Below, piece after piece: positions 37,062 to 46,038 of a stretch of DNA of 64,000 nucleotides. The notes under the pieces were generated by a model, which saw only the letters and a program-made list of their open reading frames with translations, searched no databases and was not told the DNA's origin. Position 1 is the stretch's first letter. Each line of letters begins with the position of its first letter. The stretch lies in assembly GCF_000515415.1 (NCBI RefSeq), contig NZ_KI911783.1:6683831-6747830 (forward strand). The letters run 5' to 3'. The stretch comes from Bradyrhizobium sp. WSM1417. GTDB taxonomy: Bacteria; Pseudomonadota; Alphaproteobacteria; Rhizobiales; Xanthobacteraceae. The position numbers were made by a program, and so were the translations under genes.

Positions 37062-37095
37062 CTGCAAGTCTTCAACACCTGCAAGTCTTCAACAC
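37062..37095. repeat. Two perfect tandem copies of a 17-bp unit in the ino1 leader
   Basis: CTGCAAGTCTTCAACAC occurs at 37062-37078 and again at 37079-37095. A decayed third copy (CTGCACGTCTTC) follows about 14 nt later. It lies between the predicted start of transcription and the ino1 ribosome binding site (GGAGGG near 37122). Confidence 0.8.
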
Positions 37096-37137
37096 TGCAT
37101 GCCTTAACGCTGCACGTCTTCCGGAGGGCCCAGATCA

Positions 37138-38238
37138 ATGCATTCTCGTCTTCAGGACAGGCGGCGCGTGCGCGTCGGCATCGTCGGTGTCGGCAATTGT
37201 GCGAGCTCCTTCGTTCAGGGGCTCTCCTACTACCGCGACGCCAAATCGAATGAGCCGGTGCCTGGGCTGATGAACGCCGATCTCGGCGGCTACCACATCA
37301 GCGACATTCAGGTCGCGTCGGCCTTCGACGTCCATGCCGGCAAGGTCGGACGCGACGTGGCCGAGGCGATCTTTGCAGCGCCGAACAACACGCACCGCTT
37401 CTCCGACGTCGCGCCCACCGGCGTCATGGTCCAGCGCGGCCCGGTCATGGACGGTGTCGGCCAATATCTCAAGGACGACGTTCCGATTGCGGATGTTCCC
37501 GAAGCCGACGTCTCCGAAGTGCTCGCGACGTCGCGCACGGACGTGCTTGTGTCCTATCTTCCCGTCGGTTCGCAGCGCGCGAGCGAGTTTTACGCCGCGC
37601 GCGCGATCGAGGCCGGCTGCGGCTATGTCAATTGCATCCCGGTCTTCATTGCCTCGAATCCCGACTGGCGGCGGCGTTTCGAGGATGCAGGCCTGCCGAT
37701 CGTCGGTGACGACATCAAGAGCCAGGTCGGCGCCACCATTCTGCACCGTGTGCTCGCCAATCTCTTCCGCGAACGCGGCGTGCGGCTGGACAGAACCTAC
37801 CAGCTCAATGTCGGCGGCAACACCGATTTCAAGAACATGCTCGAGCGCGAGCGGCTGACGTCAAAGAAGATCTCCAAAACCCAGGCCGTGACCAGCCAGT
37901 TCGACGTGCCCATGGATGCCGATAATATCCATGTCGGCCCGAGCGACCATGTGCCGTGGCTGACCGACCGCAAGCTGGCCTTTATCCGCCTGGAGGGTAC
38001 CACGTTCGGCGGCGTTCCCTTGAGCGCGGAAGTCAAGCTCGAGGTCTGGGACTCCCCGAACTCGGCGGGCGTCGTGATCGACGCGGTGCGCTGCGCCAAG
38101 CTCGCCATGGACCGCGGGCAGGCCGGCGCGCTGACGGGCCCCTCGAGCTATTTCATGAAGTCGCCGCCGCAGCAGTTCACGGACGAGGAAGCCGGACGGC
38201 GAACGCGCGCGTTCATCGACGACAAGGCGTATATCTGA
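37138..38238 (+). CDS. ino1: Inositol-3-phosphate synthase (actinobacterial type)
   Basis: A 366-residue NAD-dependent enzyme cyclising glucose-6-phosphate to inositol-phosphate. The Rossmann motif is [17 protein letters not shown]; the active-site regions [26 protein letters not shown] and [10 protein letters not shown] are intact, and the length fits the short bacterial form. CGGAGGG precedes the ATG. It is the first gene of a long plus-strand cluster under an EcfG-type promoter. It supplies inositol phosphate, inferred to be the core or acceptor of the cluster's product. The next gene, a phosphatase-family protein, overlaps its stop by one base. Confidence 0.94.
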   Translation: MHSRLQDRRRVRVGIVGVGNCASSFVQGLSYYRDAKSNEPVPGLMNADLGGYHISDIQVASAFDVHAGKVGRDVAEAIFAAPNNTHRFSDVAPTGVMVQRGPVMDGVGQYLKDDVPIADVPEADVSEVLATSRTDVLVSYLPVGSQRASEFYAARAIEAGCGYVNCIPVFIASNPDWRRRFEDAGLPIVGDDIKSQVGATILHRVLANLFRERGVRLDRTYQLNVGGNTDFKNMLERERLTSKKISKTQAVTSQFDVPMDADNIHVGPSDHVPWLTDRKLAFIRLEGTTFGGVPLSAEVKLEVWDSPNSAGVVIDAVRCAKLAMDRGQAGALTGPSSYFMKSPPQQFTDEEAGRRTRAFIDDKAYI

Positions 38239-38837
38239 TGGCGAAGATCATTCATCTGATCCGCCATGGGCATCATGCCCTGCTCGGCCGCACGCTCTGT
38301 GGCCGGATGAAGGGCGTCGAACTCGATGATCGCGGCTGCGAAGAAATCGCGCGATGCGCCGATACCTTCGCGCCGCCGCCGAGTACGATTCAGTCGAGCC
38401 CGCAGCGGCGCTGCATGCAGTCGGCCTGCATCCTGGCGGCGCGCTTCGGCTTGCCGGTCGAGATCGTGCCGGCACTCGACGAGCTCGACTACGGCGAATG
38501 GACCGGACTGTCGTTCGAGGCGCTCGCCCGGGACCCCCGATGGTCGCGCTGGAACGAACAACGCGGAACGAACCGTCCGCCGGGCGGCGAAAGCATGCGC
38601 TCACTCCAGAAGCGCGTCGTCGCCCATCTGGAGCAGCTGCGCAATGATCATGGCAGCGGCACCGTCGTCGTCGCCGTCAGCCATGCCGAACCGATCCGCG
38701 CGGCGCTGCTGCACTATTCCCGGAAAGAGCTCGACGACTTCCTCTCGATCGAGATCGACCCCGGCAGCGTCAGCACCCTCAGCGTGGACAATCGCGGACT
38801 CAAGATCACCGGGATTAATCAGCGGGTGCCAGCGTGA
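38238..38837 (+). CDS. Histidine-phosphatase-family protein
   Basis: A 199-residue protein of the phosphoglycerate-mutase-like superfamily. The catalytic histidine is in HLIRHGHHALLG; the second active-site histidine in VVAVSHAEPIRAAL; and ELDYGEWTGLSFE is typical of sugar-phosphate and alpha-ribazole phosphatases. The ATG at 38238 shares its A with the ino1 TGA, and the gene overlaps the next by 4 nt. The simplest role is dephosphorylation of inositol phosphate or another sugar phosphate of the cluster. The usual RHG is kept. Confidence 0.88.
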   Translation: MAKIIHLIRHGHHALLGRTLCGRMKGVELDDRGCEEIARCADTFAPPPSTIQSSPQRRCMQSACILAARFGLPVEIVPALDELDYGEWTGLSFEALARDPRWSRWNEQRGTNRPPGGESMRSLQKRVVAHLEQLRNDHGSGTVVVAVSHAEPIRAALLHYSRKELDDFLSIEIDPGSVSTLSVDNRGLKITGINQRVPA

Positions 38838-39937
38838 AGATCGTCATTTTCGGCCTGACAATTTCCTCGTCTTGGGGCAACGGTCACGCCACCTTGTGGC
38901 GAGGGCTTTGCAAGCATCTCGCGCGAGCCGGCCACAGCGTCGTCTTTTTCGAGCGCGACGTGCCCTATTACGCCGGCGCGCGGGATTTGCACGAATTGCC
39001 CGGCGGCCAATTGCGACTGTTCTCGAACTGGGACGATGTGCTTCCTGCGGCGCGCAGCGATATTCGTGATGCCGACGTCGCGATCGTGACCTCCTATTGT
39101 CCCGACGCGATCGCTGCGACGGAGCTTGTCCTGGCCGAGGGTCGTGCGGTGCCCGTGTTCTACGACCTCGACACGCCGGTCACGCTGGCGAAGCTCATGG
39201 CCGGCGAGGCCGTTCCCTATATCGGGCCACGTGGTTTGCGGGATTTCGCCCTGGTCCTGAGCTTCACCGGCGGTCCACGCATTTGCAACGAATTTCGCGA
39301 CAGGCTCGGCGCCGCCAATGTTCGCCCACTCTACGGCCATGTCGATACGGACACCCATCGACCGGTGCCGTCGCAGCCACATTACCGTGCGGATCTGTCC
39401 TATCTCGGCACTTATTCTCAGGATCGCCAGCGCGCGCTCGAGGCTCTGTTCGTCGAACCCGCACGCAGCAGGCAGGATCGGCGCTTCCTGATCGGGGGTG
39501 CACAATACCCGGAAGATTTTCCCTGGTCGCCAAACATCTACTTCGTGCAGCACTTGCCGCCGTCGGAGCACGCGTCGTTCTTTGCGTCGTCTCGGTTGAC
39601 ACTCAACGTCACGCGCCGGGCCATGGCGGAGATGGGCTGGTGCCCCTCCGGCCGCCTGTTCGAAGCCGCTGCCTGTAAGGCCCCCCTGCTCAGCGACGAC
39701 TGGCCGGGACTGGATGAATTCTTTGTACCCGGCCAGGAGATCCTGATCGCACGCGATGCGAAGGACACGCTGGCTGCGTTGACGATCGCCGACGCCGAGC
39801 TTCAGCACATTGCCGAACGCGCATATGAACGGACCATGGATCAGCACACATCCGACAAGCGCTCAGCCGAACTGATTTCGCTGCTCGAGCAGACGGCATC
39901 CCTCGGCGCGCGCCGACAGCAACCCGAGGAGGCCTGA
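38834..39937 (+). CDS. CgeB-like GT-B glycosyltransferase, copy A
   Basis: A 367-residue cytoplasmic glycosyltransferase starting at a GTG that overlaps the phosphatase stop (GTGA). N-terminal phrase [20 protein letters not shown]; central YLGTYSQDRQRALE; C-terminal donor-site half [25 protein letters not shown]. The fold follows the CgeB/spore-maturation GT-B family (Glyco_trans_1_2 type). It is closely related to the gene at 50630-51754 and more distantly to 48418 and 49545. Donor and acceptor are unknown; its place beside ino1 suggests inositol or a sugar phosphate derivative as acceptor. Confidence 0.82.
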   Translation: MKIVIFGLTISSSWGNGHATLWRGLCKHLARAGHSVVFFERDVPYYAGARDLHELPGGQLRLFSNWDDVLPAARSDIRDADVAIVTSYCPDAIAATELVLAEGRAVPVFYDLDTPVTLAKLMAGEAVPYIGPRGLRDFALVLSFTGGPRICNEFRDRLGAANVRPLYGHVDTDTHRPVPSQPHYRADLSYLGTYSQDRQRALEALFVEPARSRQDRRFLIGGAQYPEDFPWSPNIYFVQHLPPSEHASFFASSRLTLNVTRRAMAEMGWCPSGRLFEAAACKAPLLSDDWPGLDEFFVPGQEILIARDAKDTLAALTIADAELQHIAERAYERTMDQHTSDKRSAELISLLEQTASLGARRQQPEEA

Positions 39938-39939
39938 TC

Positions 39940-40749
39940 ATGTGGGGCATCGTTCCGGCCGCGGGCCGCGGCAGCCGCATCCAGCCGCTCGCCTTCTCCA
40001 AGGAATTGCTTCCGGTCGGAAGCCAACGGGACGACGGCATCGACCGTCCGTGCGCCGTCTCCGAATATCTGCTGGAACGGCTGATCCTTGGAGGCGCCGA
40101 CAAGATCTGCTTCGTGATCTCCCCCGGCAAATCGGACATTCTCGAATATTTCGGCGATCATTATGGCAGCGCCCAGCTCGCCTATGTCGTGCAGCCCGAT
40201 GCGCCGGGGCTCTGCGATGCCGTGTTCAGGGCGGGCACGGTGGTTGGCCACGACGAAGACATTCTGGTCGGACTTCCGGATACCGTCTGGTTCCCAAAGA
40301 CGGCCCTGCAGGCGTTGCCGGCCGCTGACCTGTCGTTTCTGCTGTTTCCGGTCGAACACCCCGAGTTCTTCGATGCCGTCGTGCTCGACGGCGATCGCGT
40401 CACGGAGATTCAGGTCAAGCAGCCGGATGCGGCGTCGAAATGGATATGGGGCGCCTTCAAGATGTCCGGCAACGGATTTCGCGAGCTCCAGTCGCTGTGG
40501 ACGAAGCGCGACCGCCGCGATGAATATTTCGGGACGCTCGTCAACGCCTACATCGCGGCCGGCGGCCAAGGTCTCGGCGTCAAGGCCGGCGAATCCTATG
40601 TCGACGTCGGCACCATCGACGGCTACCGGACGGCAATGGCGTTGCTCGCGGAGAGCTCCCCTGGGAACGGACGCTCTCGACTGCTGGCCGGCGGTTCGCC
40701 GGATGCAGCCCGCCCGGCCCACATAATGAACAATGGAGTGACCGCATGA
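39940..40749 (+). CDS. Sugar-1-phosphate nucleotidyltransferase
   Basis: A 269-residue enzyme of the NTP_transferase family. The signature VPAAGRGSRIQPLAFSKELL fits GxGxR...PK with K; VQPDAPGLCDAV and GLPDTVWFP hold the metal-binding region; and YVDVGTIDGYRTAM is the C-terminal sugar site. It should make an NDP-sugar for the cluster's transferases. It starts 2 nt after the preceding stop and overlaps the methyltransferase by 4 nt. The base and sugar cannot be told by eye; glucose-1-phosphate thymidylyl- or uridylyltransferase is closest. Confidence 0.87.
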   Translation: MWGIVPAAGRGSRIQPLAFSKELLPVGSQRDDGIDRPCAVSEYLLERLILGGADKICFVISPGKSDILEYFGDHYGSAQLAYVVQPDAPGLCDAVFRAGTVVGHDEDILVGLPDTVWFPKTALQALPAADLSFLLFPVEHPEFFDAVVLDGDRVTEIQVKQPDAASKWIWGAFKMSGNGFRELQSLWTKRDRRDEYFGTLVNAYIAAGGQGLGVKAGESYVDVGTIDGYRTAMALLAESSPGNGRSRLLAGGSPDAARPAHIMNNGVTA

Positions 40750-41513
40750 GCAGAGGCGCCCTCTCCCGCGAGGAAATCCGCCAGCGCGTCGATGCGCTCG
40801 GACCATGGTTTCACAATCTGGATCTGAACGGCGTGCCGACAGCGCCTTCACACTTTCTCGGCGACTATCCCAACGTGAAATGGCGCCGCTTCTCCGGAAT
40901 CATCCCGGACCGTCTCGAAGGCAAGACCGTGCTCGATATCGGGTGCAATGCCGGCTTCTACGCCATGGAGATGAAGCGGCGCGGCGCCGAGCGCGTCCTC
41001 GGCCTGGACACCGACGACGAATATCTCGCACAAGCCCGTTTCGCGGCCGAGGTGAACGGGCTCAGGATCGAATTCCGCAAGATGTCAGCCTACGACGTCG
41101 GACAGCTGCGCGAAAAGTTCGATCTCGTGATCTTCATGGGGGTGCTCTATCACCTGCGGCACCCTCTGCTGGCACTCGACCTGATCCATGAGCACGTGGC
41201 CGGCGATCTCCTGCTGTTCCAGTCGATGCAGCGCGGCGACAGCCGCGTGGATCCCCTCGACAAGAACTACGACTTCTGGACCACCGATCAGTTCGATTCT
41301 CCGGGCTATCCAAAGCTGCACTTCATCGAGAACAAATATGCCGACGACCCCACCAATTGGTGGGTGCCGAACCGCGCCTGCGCCGAAGCCATGCTGCGCA
41401 GCGCCGGCTTTGCCATCGCAGCGCATCCGGAAGAGGAAGTCTATCTCTGCAAGCGGGTGACAAGGCCGCAGGCGGAAGGTCCGGTTTATCCGTCGCGGGA
41501 GACCGGCCGATGA
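40746..41513 (+). CDS. SAM-dependent methyltransferase (TIGR04290-like)
   Basis: A 255-residue class-I methyltransferase. Motif I is VLDIGCNAGFYAMEMKRRGA, the acidic loop is LGLDTDDEYLAQA and the post-motif is LVIFMGVLYHLRHPLLALD, which resembles tRNA-uridine carboxymethyltransferase (CmoB-like) and sugar O-methyltransferases. I recall a family (TIGR04290) with this N-terminus found beside the B12-radical SAM family TIGR04295, which also occurs in this cluster. It probably methylates a glycan or inositol hydroxyl. It overlaps both neighbours by 4 nt. Confidence 0.85.
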   Translation: MSRGALSREEIRQRVDALGPWFHNLDLNGVPTAPSHFLGDYPNVKWRRFSGIIPDRLEGKTVLDIGCNAGFYAMEMKRRGAERVLGLDTDDEYLAQARFAAEVNGLRIEFRKMSAYDVGQLREKFDLVIFMGVLYHLRHPLLALDLIHEHVAGDLLLFQSMQRGDSRVDPLDKNYDFWTTDQFDSPGYPKLHFIENKYADDPTNWWVPNRACAEAMLRSAGFAIAAHPEEEVYLCKRVTRPQAEGPVYPSRETGR

Positions 41514-42463
41514 TCGAAGCCGCCAAGATCTGGAACGAGCCCAATAACAAGTCACACTGGGACATCCTGATCGATCCGGACTGGACCATGTTCGCGAGCC
41601 TGGCGCTCGCTGCCGGAAAGGCGATCCGCAGCGCGCATCCCACACTCCCGCGCGTGCTCGGCGGCATGTCGCCAATCGATCCGTCCTTCCTGCGCAACAT
41701 GCAGGCGCGCGGCGTGCTCGATCATGTCGATGCCGTCGCCGTGCACGGCTTTCCGCTCGACTGGAACTTGTGGCAGATCGCGGAATGGCCGGCCAAGATC
41801 GACGAGATCAAGGCGGTCACCTCGCTGCCGGTCTGGGTCACTGAGGTGGGAGTCTCGTCCTTCGGTGCCGAGGAGGTGCAGGCCTGGGGACTGACGCGGA
41901 CCGCCGAGCTCTTGATTGGCCGGGCGCCGCGAATTCACTGGTACAGCCTCTACGATCTTCCTTCGAGCTGGGAGGCGACCACGCGGCACAAGGAGGCTGA
42001 AGGCTCTTCCTACTACCGGCATTTTCACATGGGCCTGCTACGCGAGGACGGAACGCCGAAAGCCTCGGCGGACCTGTTCGCCCAGTATGCACCTGCGATG
42101 GGGCTGTGCCAGTGGTTTCACTTCGAGGACCACCGCCTCGACGACGCCGTGCGCTGGATGCGCCGGCTCGGCGTGCAGCATCTCAGGACCGGCCTGTCCT
42201 GGGCCGACAGCCTCCGTCCCAATGCGCTCGCCTGGTTCGATCGGCAGATGGACGCGCTGGCCGAGTTTCAGGTCACCGTGACCTTCTGCTTCACCCCGGA
42301 ACATCGGGGTATCGAGCCTCATCACACCAGCCCGCCGCTCGACGTCAACGAGTTCGCGGACTTCTGCGCCCAGATGGTCGAACGCTATTGCGCGAAAACC
42401 GGGCTCGCGCCGTCCGCAGCGTCTTCGCGCCCGGCCATCTCGGAGCCGACATGCGTGCCGTGA
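41510..42463 (+). CDS. Glycoside-hydrolase-like protein with an apparently circularly permuted barrel
   Basis: A 317-residue protein similar to GH39/GH5-type beta-xylosidases. It begins with [14 protein letters not shown] (the acid/base NEP motif, Glu10), continues to [12 protein letters not shown] (nucleophile Glu112) and HWYSLYDLP, and only then reaches [16 protein letters not shown] (residues 222-237) and [11 protein letters not shown] (257-267), elements that normally come before NEP. The order is therefore beta4-8 followed by beta1-3. Its ATG overlaps the methyltransferase stop, and an upstream frame lies inside that gene. It may trim or transglycosylate a pentoside within the pathway; no signal peptide is present. 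Confidence 0.78.
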   Translation: MIEAAKIWNEPNNKSHWDILIDPDWTMFASLALAAGKAIRSAHPTLPRVLGGMSPIDPSFLRNMQARGVLDHVDAVAVHGFPLDWNLWQIAEWPAKIDEIKAVTSLPVWVTEVGVSSFGAEEVQAWGLTRTAELLIGRAPRIHWYSLYDLPSSWEATTRHKEAEGSSYYRHFHMGLLREDGTPKASADLFAQYAPAMGLCQWFHFEDHRLDDAVRWMRRLGVQHLRTGLSWADSLRPNALAWFDRQMDALAEFQVTVTFCFTPEHRGIEPHHTSPPLDVNEFADFCAQMVERYCAKTGLAPSAASSRPAISEPTCVP

Positions 42464-43653
42464 TCCTGGTGATGGACTCCGTCGGGATCGGCGCCGCGCC
42501 CGATGCCGTCAATTACGGCGACGAGGGTGCCGATACCGTCGGCCACATTGCTGAGATGTGCATGGCCGGCAATGCCGACGGACCACGTCGGGAGGGGCCG
42601 CTTCGGCTACCTAGTCTGGTTGCGCTCGGTCTTGGCCAGGCTTGCCGTCTCGCCACCGGGCGCGTACCGCCGGGGCTCGATGGCCGTCCTGAGCAGGCGC
42701 GATTTGGCTGCGCGAGCGAGATCTCCAAAGGCAAGGACACGCCATCCGGTCATTGGGAGATCGCCGGCGTGCCGGTGCCGTTCGACTGGGGCTATTTTCC
42801 AAGAACCAAGCCGTGCTTCCCGCGCGATTTGATGGAGAGCCTGTGCGAACAGGCTCGATTGCCCGGCATCCTCGGGAACTGTCACGCCTCCGGCACCGAG
42901 ATCATCGCCGAATTCGGCGAGCGTCACATCAGAACGGGCGAACCGATCTGCTATACGTCGGCCGACAGCGTGTTTCAGGTCGCAGCGCACGAGGAGACGT
43001 TCGGGCTCGAACGCCTCTATGAGGTCTGCCGCGTTGCCCGCCGACTGGTCGATCCCCTCAACATCGGCCGCGTCATCGCACGGCCGTTCGTCGGCACGTC
43101 GGCCGGTGATTTCAAGCGTACACCGCATAGGAAGGACTTTTCCGTTCCGCCGCCGGAACGGACGATCCTCGATCTTGCCGAAAGCGCAGGCCGTGACATC
43201 GTTACGATCGGCAAGATCGACGACATCTTCGCCCATCGCGGGACTGGGAGGAACCTGCGCGGCGATGGCAACCATGCGCTGTTCGATGCCACGCTCGATG
43301 GGCTGGCCTCTCTCGCCGAGGGCGGGATGTTGTTCGCCAACTTCATCGATTTCGACACGCTGTACGGCCATCGCCGAGATGTGGCGGGCTATGCAGCGGC
43401 GCTCGAAGCCTTCGATGCCCGCGTTCCGGATCTGCTGAACCGCCTGCGTGAGGATGATTTCCTGATCATCACGGCCGATCACGGTTGCGACCCGACCTGG
43501 AGCGGCACCGATCACACGCGGGAGCAGGTGCCGATTTTGGCGTGGAGCACGTCAACTTCTCCGATTGGCAAGCGCGCCGGATTTGCGGACATCGGCGCGA
43601 CGGTCGCCAGGCATCTCGAACTGCAGGCGCCGGTTCATGGCGCGCGTTTCTAG
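42451..43653 (+). CDS. deoB: Phosphopentomutase
   Basis: A 400-residue alkaline-phosphatase-superfamily mutase interconverting pentose-1- and pentose-5-phosphates. Metal and phosphorylation sites: [47 protein letters not shown]. The ATG at 42451 has GGAG upstream and lies inside the last 13 nt of the glycosidase-like gene; the frame's earlier ATG at 42106 is overrun. No deoA, deoC or deoD is nearby, so it probably serves glycan synthesis by making a pentose-1-phosphate for the nucleotidyltransferase, rather than nucleoside catabolism. Confidence 0.93.
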   Translation: MRAVILVMDSVGIGAAPDAVNYGDEGADTVGHIAEMCMAGNADGPRREGPLRLPSLVALGLGQACRLATGRVPPGLDGRPEQARFGCASEISKGKDTPSGHWEIAGVPVPFDWGYFPRTKPCFPRDLMESLCEQARLPGILGNCHASGTEIIAEFGERHIRTGEPICYTSADSVFQVAAHEETFGLERLYEVCRVARRLVDPLNIGRVIARPFVGTSAGDFKRTPHRKDFSVPPPERTILDLAESAGRDIVTIGKIDDIFAHRGTGRNLRGDGNHALFDATLDGLASLAEGGMLFANFIDFDTLYGHRRDVAGYAAALEAFDARVPDLLNRLREDDFLIITADHGCDPTWSGTDHTREQVPILAWSTSTSPIGKRAGFADIGATVARHLELQAPVHGARF

Positions 43654-43723
43654 CTCGGTGCACCGGCTGATTCACCTGGGTTATTGATCCAGGTTAGAGA
43701 AATATTCGTTTGTAGGTTTCGCA

Positions 43724-43748
43724 GGAACGAACATTCCTTGCATCGCTT
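43724..43748 (+). promoter_or_regulatory. Weak EcfG-type promoter candidate before the second half of the cluster
   Basis: GGAAC at 43724-43728, 16 nt, then GCTT. The -10 differs from CGTT in its first two bases. The -35 context AGGAACGAACAT is identical to that of the ino1 promoter, which favours a real but divergent copy. It is about 115 nt ahead of the ATG at 43862. Confidence 0.4.
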
Positions 43749-43861
43749 CTACTTCCAAATGTGACTGGCGCGCCGGTCGTCCGACCAGAACAGCAGCGCG
43801 CTTTCATTCTCATCACGGATTGATCCCGCAGGATCGGTCTCACGGCGGCACGGAGCGGTGA

Positions 43862-44974
43862 ATGACGCGAGTATTGATCACTGGAGGGGCGGGATTCATC
43901 GGATCGCATGCAGCCGACGCGCTGCTGGCGGCCGGCTATGAAGTCCGCCTGCTCGACAATCTCTCGCCGCAGGTCCACGGAGGCAACCGCCAGCGCCCCG
44001 CCTATCTTGCCAAAGACGCGGAGCTCGTCGTCGGTGACGTCACCGACGCTCTCGCGGTCGATCATGCGTTGCGCGGCACCGACATGGTCCTGCATCTCGC
44101 ATCAGCAGTCGGCGTCGGCCAGAGCATGTACGACATCGAACCCTATGTCAGGACCAACGAGCTCGGCACCGCCGTGCTGCTGCAGACACTGTCCAAGCGC
44201 CCGGTCGCGCGGCTCGTGGTGGCCTCGTCCATGAGCATTTACGGCGAGGGTCTCTACCGGAGCGCCGATCAGAGCGTGGTCGCCTGCGAGGAGCGGGCAG
44301 TCGAGCAGCTTCGCCGCGGCGATTGGGAGCTGCGCGATGCAGCCGGCAACCCGCTCGATCCCGTCCCGACGCCGGAGACAAAGCAGCCTTCGCTGAGCTC
44401 GATCTATGCGCTCAACAAATATGCGCAGGAGCGCATGTGCCTGATCACGGGCAAGGCTTATGGCATTCCGACGGTGGCGCTACGCTTCTTCAACGCGTTC
44501 GGGCCACGTCAGGCCCTGTCCAATCCGTATACCGGCGTGCTGGCCATCTTTGCCGCCCGGCTGCTCAACGGCCGCCCTCCCCTCGTCTTCGAGGACGGCC
44601 GGCAGCGCCGCGACTTCGTCCATGTGCATGACGTCGCCCGCGCCTGCCGGATGGCACTGGAGGCGGAGCACGCGCAGGACGTCTTCAACGTCGGTTCCGG
44701 CCAGAGTCGCACCATTCTATCGGTCGCGGAGGATCTGGCCGAAGTCATGGGGCGCCGCGACATTGCGCCCGAGCTGACGCGGAAGTATCGCGCCGGGGAT
44801 ATCCGGCACTGCTTCGCCGACATGGGAAAATCCCGCGACGTGCTCGGCTTCGAGCCTCGCGTCGCATTCAGGGATGGGCTCGAAGAGCTGGCGGAATATC
44901 TCGCCGACCAGATCGCTGACGATCAGGCGGAGCGAGCCACCAGGGAGCTGCAGCAACGAGGATTGGTCGCGTGA
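43862..44974 (+). CDS. NAD-dependent sugar epimerase/dehydratase (SDR), first of two
   Basis: A 370-residue extended SDR. The nucleotide-binding motif is [18 protein letters not shown]; the catalytic serines and YxxxK are in VASSMSIYGEG and SSIYALNKYAQE; RFFNAFGPRQALSNPYTGV and RDFVHVHDVARA are typical of NDP-sugar epimerases (UDP-glucose 4-epimerase or dTDP-rhamnose 4-epimerase type). GGAGCGG precedes the ATG. It opens the second block of the cluster after a 208-bp gap and overlaps the next SDR by one base. The exact sugar is not determinable by eye. Confidence 0.87.
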   Translation: MTRVLITGGAGFIGSHAADALLAAGYEVRLLDNLSPQVHGGNRQRPAYLAKDAELVVGDVTDALAVDHALRGTDMVLHLASAVGVGQSMYDIEPYVRTNELGTAVLLQTLSKRPVARLVVASSMSIYGEGLYRSADQSVVACEERAVEQLRRGDWELRDAAGNPLDPVPTPETKQPSLSSIYALNKYAQERMCLITGKAYGIPTVALRFFNAFGPRQALSNPYTGVLAIFAARLLNGRPPLVFEDGRQRRDFVHVHDVARACRMALEAEHAQDVFNVGSGQSRTILSVAEDLAEVMGRRDIAPELTRKYRAGDIRHCFADMGKSRDVLGFEPRVAFRDGLEELAEYLADQIADDQAERATRELQQRGLVA

Positions 44975-46038
44975 TGAGTGAACGAGACAACAGACCCGTC
45001 CTGATCACCGGCGGCTGCGGGTTTATCGGCTGCAACCTCGCCGACCGCCTGGCGGAGCGCGGCGAGCCGGTGCTGATCCTGGATAACCTCGCCCGCGCCG
45101 GCGTGCGGGAGAATGCGCAGTGGCTGAAGTCCCGGCATGGCGACCGGGTCACAATCACCGTGGCCGACATTCGCGAGCCGATCCCGGTGATCGACGCGGT
45201 ACGCGAAGCCCGCGCCGTGCTGCATTTGGCCGCCCAGGTCGCCGTCACCGACAGCGTGAGCGATCCGGCCGCCGATTTCGAGATCAACGCGCGGGGCACA
45301 CTGAACGTGCTCGAAGCTGTGCGCCTCCACAACAACGCCGCGCCGATCGTGTTCGCCTCGACCAACAAGGTCTACGGACGCCTGATCGATGATGGCGACA
45401 TCGCGCTCACCGGCCGCCGCTACACGCCGACAAGCGGCCTGCTCGCCGCCGGCATCTCGGAAAATGCGCCGCTCGACTTCTACAGCCCCTATGGATGCTC
45501 CAAGGGAACGGCGGACCAATACGTTCACGACTACGCGCGGGTCTACGGCCTGCAGACCGTGGTGATGCGCATGAGCTGTATCTATGGCCCCCGTCAATTC
45601 GGCACGGAGGATCAGGGCTGGATCGCGCATTTCCTGCTGAGCGCCATCCGCAGCAAGGAGCTGACGATCTATGGCGATGGCCATCAGGTCCGCGATGCGC
45701 TTCACGTCTCCGACGCGGCCTCGGCCTGGCTCGCCGTGCTCGACGGAATCGCACTCGCCCGTGGACGCGTCTTCAACCTTGGTGGCGGTCCGGCCAACGC
45801 GATCAGTCTGCTGGAATTGATCGACCGCATCACCGATCTGACCGGCCGCAAGGTGGCCTATCGCTTTGCCGATTGGAGGCCCGGTGATCAGCCCTGGTAC
45901 GTGACCGACACGCGCGCCCTCTCCAGCGCGCTCGGCTGGGCGCCTCAGGTTTCGTTCGCAGACGGCCTCCGATCCCTTCACACCTGGCTGGACGGCCGCT
46001 TCGGATCGTCACAGGACAACCGCGAGGCGCTGGCATGA
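44974..46038 (+). CDS. NAD-dependent sugar epimerase (SDR), second
   Basis: A 354-residue extended SDR (a GTG at 44971 overlapping the preceding stop as GTGA is an alternative start). Motifs: VLITGGCGFIGCNLADRL, FASTNKVYG and SPYGCSKGTADQYVHDYAR with the catalytic YGCSK, and SCIYGPRQFGTEDQGWIAHF. The last two are typical of CDP-tyvelose/CDP-paratose 2-epimerase-like proteins. It overlaps the radical SAM gene by 4 nt. It probably alters the stereochemistry at C2 or C4 of the NDP-sugar donor. Confidence 0.86.
   Translation: MSERDNRPVLITGGCGFIGCNLADRLAERGEPVLILDNLARAGVRENAQWLKSRHGDRVTITVADIREPIPVIDAVREARAVLHLAAQVAVTDSVSDPAADFEINARGTLNVLEAVRLHNNAAPIVFASTNKVYGRLIDDGDIALTGRRYTPTSGLLAAGISENAPLDFYSPYGCSKGTADQYVHDYARVYGLQTVVMRMSCIYGPRQFGTEDQGWIAHFLLSAIRSKELTIYGDGHQVRDALHVSDAASAWLAVLDGIALARGRVFNLGGGPANAISLLELIDRITDLTGRKVAYRFADWRPGDQPWYVTDTRALSSALGWAPQVSFADGLRSLHTWLDGRFGSSQDNREALA

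Larger units (their letters stand above)
36767..37137. other. 371-bp divergent regulatory region ahead of the glycan cluster
   Basis: It separates the small protein at 36479-36766 from ino1. It holds an EcfG-type promoter at 37015-37039 and a 17-bp tandem repeat at 37062-37095, described separately. No gene is supported; reading frames through it are Cys/Ser-rich and lack ribosome binding sites. Confidence 0.6.

Noticed and set aside
36767..37138. N-terminal extension of the 95-aa protein up to 37138
   Set aside because: The extension crosses the EcfG promoter and tandem repeat of ino1, is Cys/Ser-rich, and the ATG at 36766 has a good ribosome binding site.
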